This document shows, piece by piece, positions 51,572-61,502 of a stretch of DNA of 64,000 nucleotides; position 1 is the stretch's first letter; each line of letters opens with the position of its first letter. A program made the translations under genes and the position numbers. The notes beneath the pieces are model-generated. The model searched no databases. It saw nothing but the letters and a program-made list of their open reading frames with translations, and had not been told where the DNA came from. Source of the DNA: Pseudovibrio exalbescens (lineage in GTDB: Bacteria; Pseudomonadota; Alphaproteobacteria; Rhizobiales; Stappiaceae); contig NZ_JAQZAJ010000002.1 of NCBI RefSeq assembly GCF_028737195.1, positions 620,001 to 684,000 on the forward strand, written 5' to 3'.

Positions 51572-52780
51572 CTATTCTGCAGCTTTTGCGCTTGGGACCG
51601 CGCCACCGGACACTTCGTCTTTGGGCGAGCGCCGTTTGAACAAGTCAACGATGCGGCGAATGCCTTCCATGATTCCGCCTGGCAGGAAGATGACAACCAG
51701 CATGAACACGATGCCGAGCGTAAGGTGCCAGCCTTTGCCGATGAACGGGTGGATGAGGAAGACCAGTGTATCCTCGATGCCATCCGGCAGTGCCGCGAAC
51801 CATTGATGCAAGATGGTGTCATTGATCTTCGAGAAGATGTTCTCGAAGTACTTGATGAAACCTGCACCCAGGACCGGCCCGAAGAGTGTCCCAGCCCCAC
51901 CAAGAATGGTCATCAAGACCACTTCACCACTTGCCGTCCATTGCATGCGTTCTGCACCGGCGAGAGGGTCCATGGCGACCATCAGCCCCCCGGCCAGGCC
52001 GGCGTACATGCCGGAAATCACGAAGGCCGCGAAGGTGTAGGGCTTGGAGTTCACGCCGGTGTAGTTCAAACGCTGTTGGTTGGACTTGACCGCCTTGAGC
52101 ATCAGTCCGAAGGGGGACCGAAAGATGCGGATCGCTATGTAGAAGGCCACGATCATTACGACCGCGCAAAGATAGTAGCCCACGTTGAACGTAAAGGCCC
52201 ATCCGCCGAGTGTCATTTCGTAGCTGTCGCGCATGGCAAGCCCAAACAGACTTGCGGGCGGAATGGAGCCAGCTACCTGTGAAACACCGAGAATACGCGG
52301 GTCATCCAATGCGAGTTGGAGCCCGGTCTCCCCATTTGTGATTGGTGTTAGCACGGAATAGGCAAGGCTGAACGACATCTGGGCGAAGGCCAGTGTCAGG
52401 ATTGAGAAGTAGATCCCGGATCGGCGCAACGAGATGTAACCCACCAGTATTGAAAACAGACCTGCCACAATCATCGACATGAGGATCGCAGGGATCACAT
52501 TCATGGTGAGGAGCTTCATCATCCATACGCCTGCATATGAGCCCACACCAAGAAATGCAGCATGGCCAAATGAAAGGTAGCCGGTCAGGCCGAACAGGAT
52601 GTTGAAGCCGATGGCGAAGATCCCGAAGATCACAAAGCGCTGCATCAAGTCCGGATAACCGGCGTTGAATTGGGCCAGCTGCGAGGTTTCAGGAAATGGG
52701 TTCAGAATGAAGGGGGCAAACATCGTCATGATAACGACGATAATCAAGAGTGTGGTGTCTTTCTTGTTCAGTCCAAGCAT
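51572..52780 (-). CDS. livM: ABC transporter permease (LivM type)
   Basis: Integral membrane subunit (402 aa, about nine hydrophobic segments) with the LivM pattern [19 protein letters not shown] and [15 protein letters not shown]; the E-A-A-like coupling loop is [12 protein letters not shown]. Separated from livH by 4 bases. Confidence 0.92.
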   Translation of the reverse strand: MLGLNKKDTTLLIIVVIMTMFAPFILNPFPETSQLAQFNAGYPDLMQRFVIFGIFAIGFNILFGLTGYLSFGHAAFLGVGSYAGVWMMKLLTMNVIPAILMSMIVAGLFSILVGYISLRRSGIYFSILTLAFAQMSFSLAYSVLTPITNGETGLQLALDDPRILGVSQVAGSIPPASLFGLAMRDSYEMTLGGWAFTFNVGYYLCAVVMIVAFYIAIRIFRSPFGLMLKAVKSNQQRLNYTGVNSKPYTFAAFVISGMYAGLAGGLMVAMDPLAGAERMQWTASGEVVLMTILGGAGTLFGPVLGAGFIKYFENIFSKINDTILHQWFAALPDGIEDTLVFLIHPFIGKGWHLTLGIVFMLVVIFLPGGIMEGIRRIVDLFKRRSPKDEVSGGAVPSAKAAE

Positions 52781-52784
52781 GAGC

Positions 52785-53816
52785 TTAATCCTCCATCACA
52801 CCCTTGCGACCCATCAGGCCACGAGGCCGGGTCAACAGCACAATGATGGCTACCAGATAAATCACGATCTGATTGATCCCGGGGAACAGCGCCACCACTT
52901 GGGCCATAGAGGCAAAGCTCTCTAGGATGCCAAGCAGGAAGCCTGCCAAAACCGCGCCGGCAAGCGAGCCCATTCCGCCAACCACAACAACGACAAAACT
53001 CAGAACCAGAAAGTCCATGCCCATGTGGTAATTGGGGGAATTGATTGGCGCATACATCACACCAGCGAGGCCCGCGACAACCGCGGCGATCGCAAACATG
53101 ATGGTGAAGCGGCGGTCGATGTTGATGCCCAGAAAGCCGACAGTTTCGCGGTCGGCCATTCCGGCGCGCACCACCATGCCGAATGTCGTGTATCTGAGGA
53201 AGGCAAACACGGCGCCGATAATCCCAATGGCAAACGCGAAATAGACCATACGCCAGTAGGGATAAATGATGCTGCCCGGAGAGAAGCCCAGCCAGACCCC
53301 GAAGTCAAAACTGCCCGCAAACGATGGCGGCGCGGGCGTTGGGATCGGGTTCGCGCCAAAGAAATACTTGATGATTTCCTGAAGGACGATCGCCAGACCG
53401 AATGTCACCAGAATCTGGTCGGCATGTGGGCGTCTGTAAAAGTGTTTTATGAGCCCGCGTTCCATGATCAGGCCCACAAGCACCATCACCGGGATGGCGA
53501 ACAATATGGAAAGCGGAACGGACCATTGAATGATTGCCGCGCCGATCTCTGGGCCGAACCAGGACTCCACATAGGGTGTTTCGACGCGCAGAGGGTTGCC
53601 GAGGAAGTCCGTTCGGCTGTCGTCAATAGTGGTGAAGGAGAGGGATAGGATGCCGTTCAACGTTACAGCACAAAACGCCCCAAGCATAAACAGAGCACCG
53701 TGAGCAAAGTTCACCACGCCCAGTGTCCCGAAAATGAGCGTCAAGCCAAGCGCGATGAGCGCGTATGCCGACCCTTTGTCGAGACCATTCAGAATTTGCA
53801 GGAATATCGCGTCCAT
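52785..53816 (-). CDS. livH: ABC transporter permease (LivH type)
   Basis: Integral membrane subunit (343 aa from the ATG at 53816; ATG 53828 and GTG 53855 are alternatives). Pattern: [31 protein letters not shown], the LivH signature, and later G-M-G-S-L-A-G-A-V. The region between the binding-protein gene and this one carries a strong hairpin (53877-53917). Confidence 0.91.
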   Translation of the reverse strand: MDAIFLQILNGLDKGSAYALIALGLTLIFGTLGVVNFAHGALFMLGAFCAVTLNGILSLSFTTIDDSRTDFLGNPLRVETPYVESWFGPEIGAAIIQWSVPLSILFAIPVMVLVGLIMERGLIKHFYRRPHADQILVTFGLAIVLQEIIKYFFGANPIPTPAPPSFAGSFDFGVWLGFSPGSIIYPYWRMVYFAFAIGIIGAVFAFLRYTTFGMVVRAGMADRETVGFLGINIDRRFTIMFAIAAVVAGLAGVMYAPINSPNYHMGMDFLVLSFVVVVVGGMGSLAGAVLAGFLLGILESFASMAQVVALFPGINQIVIYLVAIIVLLTRPRGLMGRKGVMED

Positions 53817-53876
53817 GTGTCCGACCATTCGTCGTGATTGGATTTCGTCCCTCACTCAAAGGGACGACTGAATGGC

Positions 53877-53917
53877 CCGGCTCTTCTTGCTGCCAATTGG
53901 CATTTCAGAAGAGCCGG
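53877..53917 (-). promoter_or_regulatory. Intercistronic hairpin between binding-protein and permease genes
   Basis: A perfect 10-bp stem, ccggctcttc (53877-53886) with gaagagccgg (53908-53917). The loop holds a second dyad (tgccaattggca). No long T-run follows on the minus strand, so it more likely stabilises the upstream transcript and lowers downstream expression, giving more binding protein than permease. Confidence 0.6.
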
Positions 53918-53941
53918 ATCTGCTCTCGCAAGTTTCAGGTC

Positions 53942-55303
53942 TTATGCACCCGGGTTACATGTCCCCAGAGCGCCACCAGCGAACTGCGGGTGATCTGGGT
54001 CGTATGTCACCTGATCGACTGGGGTAACTTCGACGATCTCCAGAAGGTCGAACTCAGAGCTTGGGTTCTCCTTACCGCGCACAACCAGCACATCCTTGAA
54101 GCACTGGTGGTCAGCGCCCCGGTAGAGCGTCTTGCCATTGCCCAAACCGTCAAACTCGAAGTCTTCAAGAGCTTCAACAACGGCACATGGGTTAAAGCTG
54201 CCAGCGCGCTCCACAGCATCTGCGTAAAGCAAGGTCTGGACGTAGCAGGTATGAGCAGCCTGGCTAGGCGGGAAGCCGTACTTCGTGCCGAAGGACTTTA
54301 CGAATGCCTTCGAGCCTTCGTCCTCCAGGGACCAGTGCCAGTTGGTCGAGCCGAAGATGCCCTTAACGTTGGCACCCGCGCCCTTTGCCATCAGTCGAGA
54401 GTACAGGGGTACGATGATCTCGAAGTTCTTGCCGTTGACTACACGGTCACGCAGGCCAAACTGCACGGCGTTGGTGAGTGAGTTCACCATGTTACCGCCG
54501 TAGTGGTTCAGAACCAACACGTCAGCGTCTGACTGCAGAACCGGTGTGATGTAAGCGGAGAAGTCGGTAGCAGCGAGAGGCGTTTTTACGGTCTCTACCG
54601 TTTCCCAACCCATGGCTTCGGTCGCTGAAGTAATTGCTTCTTCAGTCGTGTAGCCCCAGTTGTAGTCCGCTGTCAGGTGATAAGCCTTACGGTCGGAGCC
54701 ATAGGCGTTGTTGAGCACCGGCGCGAGCGCCGCACCAGACATGTAGCTGTTGAAGAAGTGACGGAACCCGTTGGCACGCCTGTCTTTACCCGTCGTATCG
54801 TTTGAGTGGGTAAGGCCTGCCATGAAGATCACGCCTGCTTCCTGACACAGCGCTTGAACCGCCACGGCCACACCAGACGAAGAACCGCCGGTGATCATGA
54901 TCGCACCGTCTTTCTCAATCATGGATTTGGCGGAGGCGCGTGCAGCATCCGACTTGGTCTGTGTGTCCCCGGTAACGTATCCCACCTTGTTGCCAAGAAT
55001 ACCGGTGCCCTGCAGTGCCTTGGAACTAAAGGTGCCGAGCATGCCGCCGTCACCTTCACCGTTCAGGTGTTCAACGGCCAGTCGGTAGGCACGCAGCTCA
55101 TCCGCGCCCTCATCTGCATAAGGTCCGGTTTGTGGCACATTGAAACCCAATATCAGTTTACCAGACTTGGCCGGGTCATTCAGGAACGCGCCCTGTGACC
55201 AAGCTTTACTGGTAAAAATAGTTGGGGTGGCGAGCACGATACCGCTTGCTGCGGTCGTTTTAAGTAGGTTGCGGCGGCTGATGGTCCCGCGAAATCCGCT
55301 CAT
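53942..55303 (-). CDS. ABC transporter substrate-binding protein with Tat signal (HAAT family)
   Basis: Periplasmic binding protein (453 aa, type 1 fold) that heads the liv-type operon. A twin-arginine signal is seen (S-R-R-N-L-L-K, residues 9-15) with a hydrophobic stretch and A-x-A-like end near 36. The mature region starts L-I-L-G-F-N-V-P-Q-T-G-P-Y-A, then G-D-T-Q-T-K-S-D and M-I-T-G-G-S-S-S-G-V-A. Tat export suggests folding before export. A branched-chain amino acid, amide or urea-like ligand is possible, not shown. A ggagg site precedes the ATG. Confidence 0.9.
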   Translation of the reverse strand: MSGFRGTISRRNLLKTTAASGIVLATPTIFTSKAWSQGAFLNDPAKSGKLILGFNVPQTGPYADEGADELRAYRLAVEHLNGEGDGGMLGTFSSKALQGTGILGNKVGYVTGDTQTKSDAARASAKSMIEKDGAIMITGGSSSGVAVAVQALCQEAGVIFMAGLTHSNDTTGKDRRANGFRHFFNSYMSGAALAPVLNNAYGSDRKAYHLTADYNWGYTTEEAITSATEAMGWETVETVKTPLAATDFSAYITPVLQSDADVLVLNHYGGNMVNSLTNAVQFGLRDRVVNGKNFEIIVPLYSRLMAKGAGANVKGIFGSTNWHWSLEDEGSKAFVKSFGTKYGFPPSQAAHTCYVQTLLYADAVERAGSFNPCAVVEALEDFEFDGLGNGKTLYRGADHQCFKDVLVVRGKENPSSEFDLLEIVEVTPVDQVTYDPDHPQFAGGALGTCNPGA

Positions 55304-55394
55304 GAAGTCCTCCCAGGAAGGCTGGTTATGCCTATTGTCGACACGTCACGGCTGCCGAGTTCCTCCAATCGACGTCGAGGCGAACGCAGGGGTA

Positions 55395-55460
55395 AATTGC
55401 GAACGCTACGACAGGTGACGTAGGGTCGAAATTATCGATTAAGAAAAACTGTTCGCAATT
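55395..55460 (-). promoter_or_regulatory. Candidate promoter and inverted repeat upstream of the ABC operon
   Basis: On the minus strand, ttgcga (55453-55458) and gataat (55431-55436) are 16 bases apart, a fair sigma-70-like promoter about 120 bases before the binding-protein start. A 10-bp inverted repeat overlaps it: aattgcgaac (55395-55404) and gttcgcaatt (55451-55460). The rest of the 383-base gap (55304-55686) is AT-rich and holds no convincing gene. Confidence 0.4.
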
Positions 55461-55686
55461 GGACTTATGGATCTATACGAAAGAACAATTCTATTTGAAG
55501 GTATTTGTGTTCTGGAATATTTCTTGGATGAGGTGTGATTTTTGCAAATATTAATATTTGCAGTGCAGCGGTTGCAGGGCGCTTGTCTGCGCATCTATAA
55601 TTGTTTTTATGGAAAATACTAGGTTCGTGTGCGCTGGTTACATATGCGGTTTGCGTGCACAAGTGCAGAAAAGCATATTTTCTCAA

Positions 55687-56625
55687 TCAGGTACACGGTA
55701 CCGGGTCTAGCAATGGTATTGGGTGCAGCGTCGCACGGACGCCGTTTGCCAGCGCTTTCGTTGCCTTCAAGACTGGATGGGTGCCGGCGGCATGAAGGAC
55801 ATCATACTCCGTCAAATCAGGCAGCATTTGCTGCAAATGCGCAGTGAGATCAGAAGCGGATGCATCAAACACCTCAATGCGGACTCCGCGTTCGTTGAGC
55901 AATGAGAAAGCGGGTTGAAGTTCGTTTCGTGAAGCAAGGCTTCGTTCAACGAGCATCACCTTTGGGCGCAAGGGTTGCCCACGGCAAGCTGCCATGGCGA
56001 TCGACCAGATTGGCGTGAAACCTTGTGCGTCTGCGATCAAAATGAGCCGCTCATCTTCAAAGCGAAGGAACGAAGTGCCGAATGGGCCAAAAAGCTTTAT
56101 GGCTTTTCCGTCTTTGAGCGGGTTGCGCGGGCGGTGCAGGCCGTCGAACAGCGTTTCAGGCCATAGATGAAAGGTGATCGTATTAAACTCTGGGGGTCGA
56201 TCCAGCGAGAAACAGGGGAAAAACTGTACCTCTAGCCCTGACTTCCATTGAGCACGAAAATACTGGCCGGTCATCCAGGCTGGGGAGCCTTGAAATCGCA
56301 CATCCAGCTCCACGAGATCGTTGGCCAGAGGTTGGAAATGGCACACGCGACCACGCCATTCAACGGGCTCGGCAAGGCCATCCCATGCCACTTCGCAGTC
56401 ACCGGTTATCTTCGCCTTGCATGCCAGAACACTATGTTTTTGCAGAGTTCCTGCATCATCGATGCTGCCACTCATCAGCTTGACGCGGCAGGCCTCGCAA
56501 ATGCCATCGTCGCAGTCATGTGGAAGCGCGACATCCGCCTCTTGAGCGGCTTCAAGGATGGTTTGGCCGTCACGGGCACTATGAAGTTTACCGTTTAGCT
56601 TTAAAGTATACTCGGGCGTGGCCAT
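55687..56625 (-). CDS. Ferredoxin-reductase-like protein with N-terminal 2Fe-2S domain
   Basis: A 312-aa electron-transfer protein, probably of the class that feeds oxygenases. Residues about 1-90 are a plant-type ferredoxin with C-x4-C-x2-C (C-D-D-G-I-C-E-A-C) and a later L-A-C-K. The rest follows the ferredoxin-NADP-reductase fold: a barrel with F-F-P-C-F-S where active FNR-type flavoproteins have R-x-Y-S, then L-F-G-P-F-G-T-S and L-I-L-I-A-D-A-Q-G-F-T-P-I. The FAD-binding Arg and Tyr are missing, so flavin binding is uncertain. The partner oxygenase is not nearby. Confidence 0.8.
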   Translation of the reverse strand: MATPEYTLKLNGKLHSARDGQTILEAAQEADVALPHDCDDGICEACRVKLMSGSIDDAGTLQKHSVLACKAKITGDCEVAWDGLAEPVEWRGRVCHFQPLANDLVELDVRFQGSPAWMTGQYFRAQWKSGLEVQFFPCFSLDRPPEFNTITFHLWPETLFDGLHRPRNPLKDGKAIKLFGPFGTSFLRFEDERLILIADAQGFTPIWSIAMAACRGQPLRPKVMLVERSLASRNELQPAFSLLNERGVRIEVFDASASDLTAHLQQMLPDLTEYDVLHAAGTHPVLKATKALANGVRATLHPIPLLDPVPCT

Positions 56626-56759
56626 TAAAATCCCCGTTTTGGCCCAAAACAATCAAGCAAGTGCTATCGTTCAGCAATTACAGGCTGCTATACCATGCAG
56701 CGCCATGGTTAAAAACAGGTGATCCGACCAGCCACGCCATTTATTTTAAATTTTAAAGG

Positions 56760-57575
56760 TTATCCGCGTTTCTTCGCCATGTAGAGATGTCCCGGAACCG
56801 GCTGCCCTTGCTCATAGCGCACGATAATCGGGTTGCTCTCAAGCGTCTCGAATCCATTTTGATCCAAGAGTTTGCGCACATAGGTTTCTGCATGAGCAAA
56901 ACGCTGGAAGCCGCCAACCTTGTAGTCCGCACCCTCAAACATCTCATCGGGCAAGGTTTCACTTGAGAATGCGAACATACCCTGTGCTGCACAATGTTCG
57001 CTCACGCCCGCAAAGAACTCTTCCAGCGCGCCCATGTAGGGCAAAACGTCTGTTGCGACAACCAGGTGCCACTGCGGGGCTTCAATGCCCTGAAGAAAGG
57101 CAACGAGTTCGGAGACATAGAGCGCGTCATAGACTTCTTTTTCATCGGCAATTTCAATCATGCCTTCGGAGATATCTACACCCGTGCGATCCTCGGTAAT
57201 GTCCTCAACAGCTTCGGCTGTAAGGCCGGTGCCGCAGCCCAGATCCAGCATGCGCTGGTATGGGCCCGGTGCGATCTTGTCGAGGCGGTCTCGAACCTGC
57301 AGGGGAACCGAGTAGCCGAGCTGATCGACCAAAACGCTGTCGAACACTTCTGCATGTTGATCAAACAGAGTGCTTACATAGGCATCTGGAGCTTTGGGCG
57401 GGGTGCTACCGCGTCCCATGCTTGCAAGACGAACCGCTGCGCCCCCATGATCAGCGGGATCAAGGCGAAGGACTTCGGCGTACGCCGCTGCCGCTTCATC
57501 AAGCTTGCCAGCCTTTTCCAGTTCCAATGCCCGATTATAGGCTTCTGCAAGAGCATCGTTCTCGATATCGCTCAT
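56760..57575 (-). CDS. TPR-containing SAM-dependent methyltransferase
   Basis: A 271-aa protein starting at the ATG 57575 (aaagga site); the frame is open far upstream but that part looks non-coding. Residues about 8-45 form a single TPR-like helix pair (A-Y-N-R-A-L-E-L-E-K-A-G-K-L-D-E-A). The methyltransferase domain has motif I M-L-D-L-G-C-G-T-G-L-T-A-E-A and the acidic strand R-T-G-V-D-I-S-E-G-M. It resembles predicted TPR-methyltransferases of Rhizobiales and Rhodobacterales; substrate unknown. Confidence 0.83.
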   Translation of the reverse strand: MSDIENDALAEAYNRALELEKAGKLDEAAAAYAEVLRLDPADHGGAAVRLASMGRGSTPPKAPDAYVSTLFDQHAEVFDSVLVDQLGYSVPLQVRDRLDKIAPGPYQRMLDLGCGTGLTAEAVEDITEDRTGVDISEGMIEIADEKEVYDALYVSELVAFLQGIEAPQWHLVVATDVLPYMGALEEFFAGVSEHCAAQGMFAFSSETLPDEMFEGADYKVGGFQRFAHAETYVRKLLDQNGFETLESNPIIVRYEQGQPVPGHLYMAKKRG

Positions 57576-57868
57576 GGGGTCCTTTGCCTCTGCTCCGATG
57601 GGGGCAGCGTTCTTTGAGTGGTCAGTGGTCCGGCTATAGGCGATGGCTATGATGAATGCAAATGCTGCCTGACAAGGGCCCGGGTTGCCGTGGCTGGCCA
57701 GCGTAAATCCTAAGCCATGGTATGCCTTGTTACGCAGCGTCATATTTGGTAGGGCTAGCTGGATTTTAAGGAACCAACGCTTCGCACACCGATCGGGCAC
57801 AATCAGCACCCAACTCTGAACTGCGACCCATACACGACAACAGAACAACACTTGAGGGAGCTATACCC

Positions 57869-59062
57869 ATGCATTTTGATGGGTTTTTGACTGTCACTTT
57901 TGCCATTCTCGTTCTGTTTGTAGGGAAGTACGCGACCGACAGGTTCGCATTGCTGCGGCGCTTTACCATCCCTGATCCACTTGTGGGAGGACTGTTGTGC
58001 GCCGTTGTGCTCGCGATTGCCGCTGCTTTTGCTGACTTCGCCGTCACTTTCGCCAGTGAGCCGCGTGACTTCCTGCTGATCCTCTTTTTCGCAGCCATTG
58101 GTCTGAGGGCCAACATCAAGGACTTGGTCCAGGGCGGACTACCGCTTCTCATATTGATAGCCGTTTCTTCGGTTTTTCTTGCCGCGCAAAATGTGATCGG
58201 CATGGCCGCAGCGACGCTTTATGGCTACGATCCGCTGCTGGGCGTTGCCTCAGGCTCCATGTCTTTGGTGGGTGGCGTTGGTACAACAGTGGCATGGGCC
58301 CCGATCTTTTCGGAAAGGCTGGGCATTACCAATGCAGAAGCCATTGGTGTGGCCTGCAATACGGTTGGCATTATTGGGGCTTGTGTCATTGGCGGTCCGA
58401 TCGCGCAGCGCTTGATCCATAAACACAATCTTTCCGGCTCAGCGGATGCGGATCTGGAAGTGGGGGAGCTTCAGGGAGAGATCAACCAGACGACGCTTAG
58501 CTACTACGATGTGCTGGCTGGTATCTTTCTCATCAATGTCGCCGTGGTTATTGGCTACTTCATGCATCTCTTTCTGGAAGAGGTGGGCGTAACCATGCCC
58601 ATGTTTGTGCCCGTGCTTGTCGCTGGCATCTTGATGAACAACATCGGCATGCTGTTTGCCCCTAAGTTCGATCGGGATGGCCGCAACAAAGGCATCGCAC
58701 TGGTCTCTGATATGTGCCTTGGCATTTTTCTGAGCATCACCCTGATGAGCATGGACTTGATCAGTCTTTGGTCCTCAATCAACTACGTCGCCTTTGTGAT
58801 GACCTTGCAAATCCTCTTTGCGGTCGTTTTCGCGCTCTACGTGGTGTTCTGGGCGATGGGGCGAGACTATGACGCAGCAGTGATTTCCGCAGGGTTTGGC
58901 GGCATCGCTTTGGGCTCGACGGCAACCGCGGTCCTGAACATGACCTCGGTTGCTCAGCGGTATGGCGCGTCCCACAAGGCATTTCTGATCGTGCCACTGA
59001 CCTGCGGCTTTTTCATCGACATCGCAAACTCAATGATGATCCGGTGGTTCACTGGCCTTTGA
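57869..59062 (+). CDS. gltS: Sodium/glutamate symporter (GltS family)
   Basis: Inner-membrane Na+-coupled glutamate carrier (397 aa, about ten to twelve helices). It shows the GltS pattern I-P-D-P-L-V-G-G-L-L in the N-terminal part, the re-entrant-loop segment with G-V-A-S-G-S-M-S-L-V-G-G-V-G-T, and the symmetric second loop A-A-V-I-S-A-G-F-G-G-I-A-L-G-S-T-A-T-A. The ATG follows gaggga. It overlaps the convergent gene by 14 bases. Confidence 0.93.
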   Translation: MHFDGFLTVTFAILVLFVGKYATDRFALLRRFTIPDPLVGGLLCAVVLAIAAAFADFAVTFASEPRDFLLILFFAAIGLRANIKDLVQGGLPLLILIAVSSVFLAAQNVIGMAAATLYGYDPLLGVASGSMSLVGGVGTTVAWAPIFSERLGITNAEAIGVACNTVGIIGACVIGGPIAQRLIHKHNLSGSADADLEVGELQGEINQTTLSYYDVLAGIFLINVAVVIGYFMHLFLEEVGVTMPMFVPVLVAGILMNNIGMLFAPKFDRDGRNKGIALVSDMCLGIFLSITLMSMDLISLWSSINYVAFVMTLQILFAVVFALYVVFWAMGRDYDAAVISAGFGGIALGSTATAVLNMTSVAQRYGASHKAFLIVPLTCGFFIDIANSMMIRWFTGL

Positions 59063-59552
59063 GGCTTGCCTGTCGCACAAGAAGATAGCGGGCCACAACG
59101 GCATGGCGCCCAGCCTCTGAATAGACGAGCTCAAGACTATCGGCATTTAGGAAACGACCTTCCAGCCGTCCGCTGTCTGGGTGTTGTACCAAGGTCAAAC
59201 TGCGCCCATCGTAACCGAGCACGCCTATGAACGGTTGACGCGCCTTGCGTGTCTCGCTGGACCCGTCATGCCCCGGGCCCTTGGTCGCGTCGTTGTCCCA
59301 ATGCACCATGCCTTCCAGCAGAGCGCCGTTTTGTTCTTCAATCTCCAGAGAGAAATGGGCGGTTTCTTCGTTGGTCTGATCTCGGTGCCAATAAAGTGCT
59401 TCAAGTTTAACTGCTGTCCAAAAGCCGGTGAGGCTGGGCAGAGGAGCGCCGCTGGGTTGCTCAAGTGCACTTGGTGGCTTTAGTCCCGTTGCAAAGGCCA
59501 TGCTGGCACTCACAAGAAGACATAAAAAAGTTAGACGCAGAACTCCAAGCAT
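59049..59552 (-). CDS. Small secreted protein of unknown function
   Basis: A 167-aa protein with a signal peptide (to about residue 21, ending A-F-A). The mature part reads as a beta-rich sequence with F-W-T-A-V-K-L-E-A-L-Y-W-H, a polar middle and R-Y-L-L-V-R at the end. No family recognised. It has only one possible site for a periplasmic lipid or ligand fold, which cannot be assigned. Confidence 0.65.
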   Translation of the reverse strand: MLGVLRLTFLCLLVSASMAFATGLKPPSALEQPSGAPLPSLTGFWTAVKLEALYWHRDQTNEETAHFSLEIEEQNGALLEGMVHWDNDATKGPGHDGSSETRKARQPFIGVLGYDGRSLTLVQHPDSGRLEGRFLNADSLELVYSEAGRHAVVARYLLVRQASLKGQ

Positions 59553-59662
59553 AGACGCGACCCTCCAACTGCATCAGCAGCCTACAGATCGGTGCCCTTC
59601 AGAAAAGCCTCATGGAATCCCTGCTCATTATCCCCATGCCCCGTTAAGGGAGGCAAAAACAC

Positions 59663-59690
59663 CAATGCGCGGGACAGTGCCCGCGCATTG
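59663..59690. terminator. Terminator after the pyr operon
   Basis: caatgcgcggg (59663-59673) and cccgcgcattg (59680-59690) form a perfect 11-bp stem with a 6-base loop; a T-run follows on the minus strand (gtgttttt). It lies 23 bases past the pyrE stop and may also act on the convergent side. Confidence 0.8.
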
Positions 59691-59713
59691 AAAAGTTTCT
59701 CTCCAAACCGAAC

Positions 59714-60409
59714 TCAGATGGAAATTTCTGTAACGCCGCCGTGGTTGCCAGACCACTCGAGCGGATTGTTCAGGAAGCTTTCCACTTCCTTCAGGGTCTG
59801 CGGGTCGAAATAGCCGTTTTTCTGGCACACGCGCAGCACATCCCACCAAGTGCATAGGTAATGCAGATTGAGGCCATGATCGGCCAGCTTCACCTTGGTT
59901 TCTGGAAAAATGTCGTAGTAGAACACCACCAGAGTGTCGCTCACTTCGGCACCGGCACGACGCAGGGCTTCGCAGAACTTGATTTTGGAGCCGCCGTCTG
60001 TTGTCAGGTCTTCCACCAGTAGAATGCGGCTACCTTCTTCAACGTGGCCCTCGATTTGCGCGTCGCGGCCAAACCCTTTTGGCTTCTTGCGAACGTACTG
60101 CATTGGCGCGTTCATCTTGTCCGCAATCCACGCAGCGAACGGAATGCCAGCGGTTTCGCCGCCTGCGACAGCGTCAAACTGCTCAAAGCCGACGTTTCGC
60201 AGGATGGTCGCAGTTGCGAAATCCATCAGGGTGTTGCGGATGCGCGGATATGAGATCAGCTTGCGGCAGTCGATGTAAACCGGGCTCGCCAGACCAGAGG
60301 TGAAGGTGTAAGGCTCCTCAGGGCGAAAATGAACGGCTTTGATCTCCAGCAGCATGTTCGCTGTGATTTCCGCCATCAACTCTGGTTCTGGGAATGAATT
60401 GGAAAACAT
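59714..60409 (-). CDS. pyrE: Orotate phosphoribosyltransferase
   Basis: Forms OMP from orotate and PRPP (231 aa). The PRPP-binding motif is seen in [14 protein letters not shown] (residues about 131-144); the family start is [14 protein letters not shown], and the flexible loop is [11 protein letters not shown]. Last gene of the minus-strand pyrimidine run. Confidence 0.95.
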   Translation of the reverse strand: MFSNSFPEPELMAEITANMLLEIKAVHFRPEEPYTFTSGLASPVYIDCRKLISYPRIRNTLMDFATATILRNVGFEQFDAVAGGETAGIPFAAWIADKMNAPMQYVRKKPKGFGRDAQIEGHVEEGSRILLVEDLTTDGGSKIKFCEALRRAGAEVSDTLVVFYYDIFPETKVKLADHGLNLHYLCTWWDVLRVCQKNGYFDPQTLKEVESFLNNPLEWSGNHGGVTEISI

Positions 60410-60451
60410 GAGGCTCCCTCTAGTCAGCAGTTCTGGCCAGAGTGCCTATCT

Positions 60452-61501
60452 TTATTTTTCGACTTTCCAGAAAAGTTCAAACCCGGGATCAAAAACGGTT
60501 ACCGGGCCGTCCTCACTCCAGATTTGCCGCGGAAACTTGATAGGATCATCGCTCTTGACCAGGTCAATTGTGTTTTCGTTCGGAGCCATGCCATAGAAGG
60601 CCGGTCCGTTCAAGGAGGTAAACGCTTCAAGCTTGTCGAGCGCACCTTCTTCTGCGAACACATGTGCCAGACAACTCATCGTATTGATAGCCGTAAAAAT
60701 GCCCGCACAGCCACATGCACAGATTTTATTGGCTTCCGTGTGGGGGGCGCTGTCCGTGCCCAGAAAGAACTTGGGGGTGCCGGACGTGGCCGCTTCACGA
60801 AGGGCTAAACGATGATCTTCACTCTTCACGATCGGAAGACAGTAATAGTCGGGCCTGATGCCTCCGACCAAAAGGTGGTTGCGGTTCAGGATCAGGTGAT
60901 GGGTCGTGATCGTGGCGGCCAGATTGTCATCGCCTGATTTGGCATAGTCGACACCTTGTTTGGTGGTGATGTGCTCCATCACAACACGAAGAGAGGGGAT
61001 GCGACGGCGCAGTGGATCAAGAATCGTGTCTATGAACACCGCCTCGCGGTCAAAAATGTCGACCTCATGGGTGGTGACCTCGCCGTGGACCAAAAGCGGC
61101 ATGCCGATCTCGGCCATGCGCTCCAGCACCGGGATGACGTTCTCGATGTTGCGAACGCCGCTGTTGGAATTTGTTGTTGCACCGGCCGGGTAGAGCTTGA
61201 CCGCTGTGACGAGGCCAGACGTGTAGGCGTGCGCCAGATCGTCTGCGTCCGTATCCTCAGTCAGATAGAGGGTCATCAGCGGCGTGAACCCATGCTCTTC
61301 TGGAATGGCCGCAAGAATGCGGCCCTTGTAGGCGGCGGCATCCTTGGCTGTCACCACGGGCGGCACCAGATTTGGCATCACGATGGCGCGGGCGAAAGTT
61401 TCACTGGTGCTCGGGAGGACAGATCTCAGCATGCTGCCATCGCGCAAATGCAGGTGCCAATCATCGGGTTGGCGAATGGTCAGTCGGCTGATCTCAGTCA
61501 T
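60452..61501 (-). CDS. pyrC: Dihydroorotase (class II, PyrC)
   Basis: Zn-dependent ring closure of carbamoyl-aspartate (349 aa, the length of E. coli PyrC). The two metal His are in [10 protein letters not shown] (residues 12-21). Other conserved parts are N-S-x-S-G-V-R (here T-N-S-N-S-G-V-R), [29 protein letters not shown] and the Asp ligand in F-L-G-T-D-S-A-P-H. Precedes pyrE by 42 bases. Confidence 0.96.
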   Translation of the reverse strand: MTEISRLTIRQPDDWHLHLRDGSMLRSVLPSTSETFARAIVMPNLVPPVVTAKDAAAYKGRILAAIPEEHGFTPLMTLYLTEDTDADDLAHAYTSGLVTAVKLYPAGATTNSNSGVRNIENVIPVLERMAEIGMPLLVHGEVTTHEVDIFDREAVFIDTILDPLRRRIPSLRVVMEHITTKQGVDYAKSGDDNLAATITTHHLILNRNHLLVGGIRPDYYCLPIVKSEDHRLALREAATSGTPKFFLGTDSAPHTEANKICACGCAGIFTAINTMSCLAHVFAEEGALDKLEAFTSLNGPAFYGMAPNENTIDLVKSDDPIKFPRQIWSEDGPVTVFDPGFELFWKVEK

Positions 61502-61502
61502 C

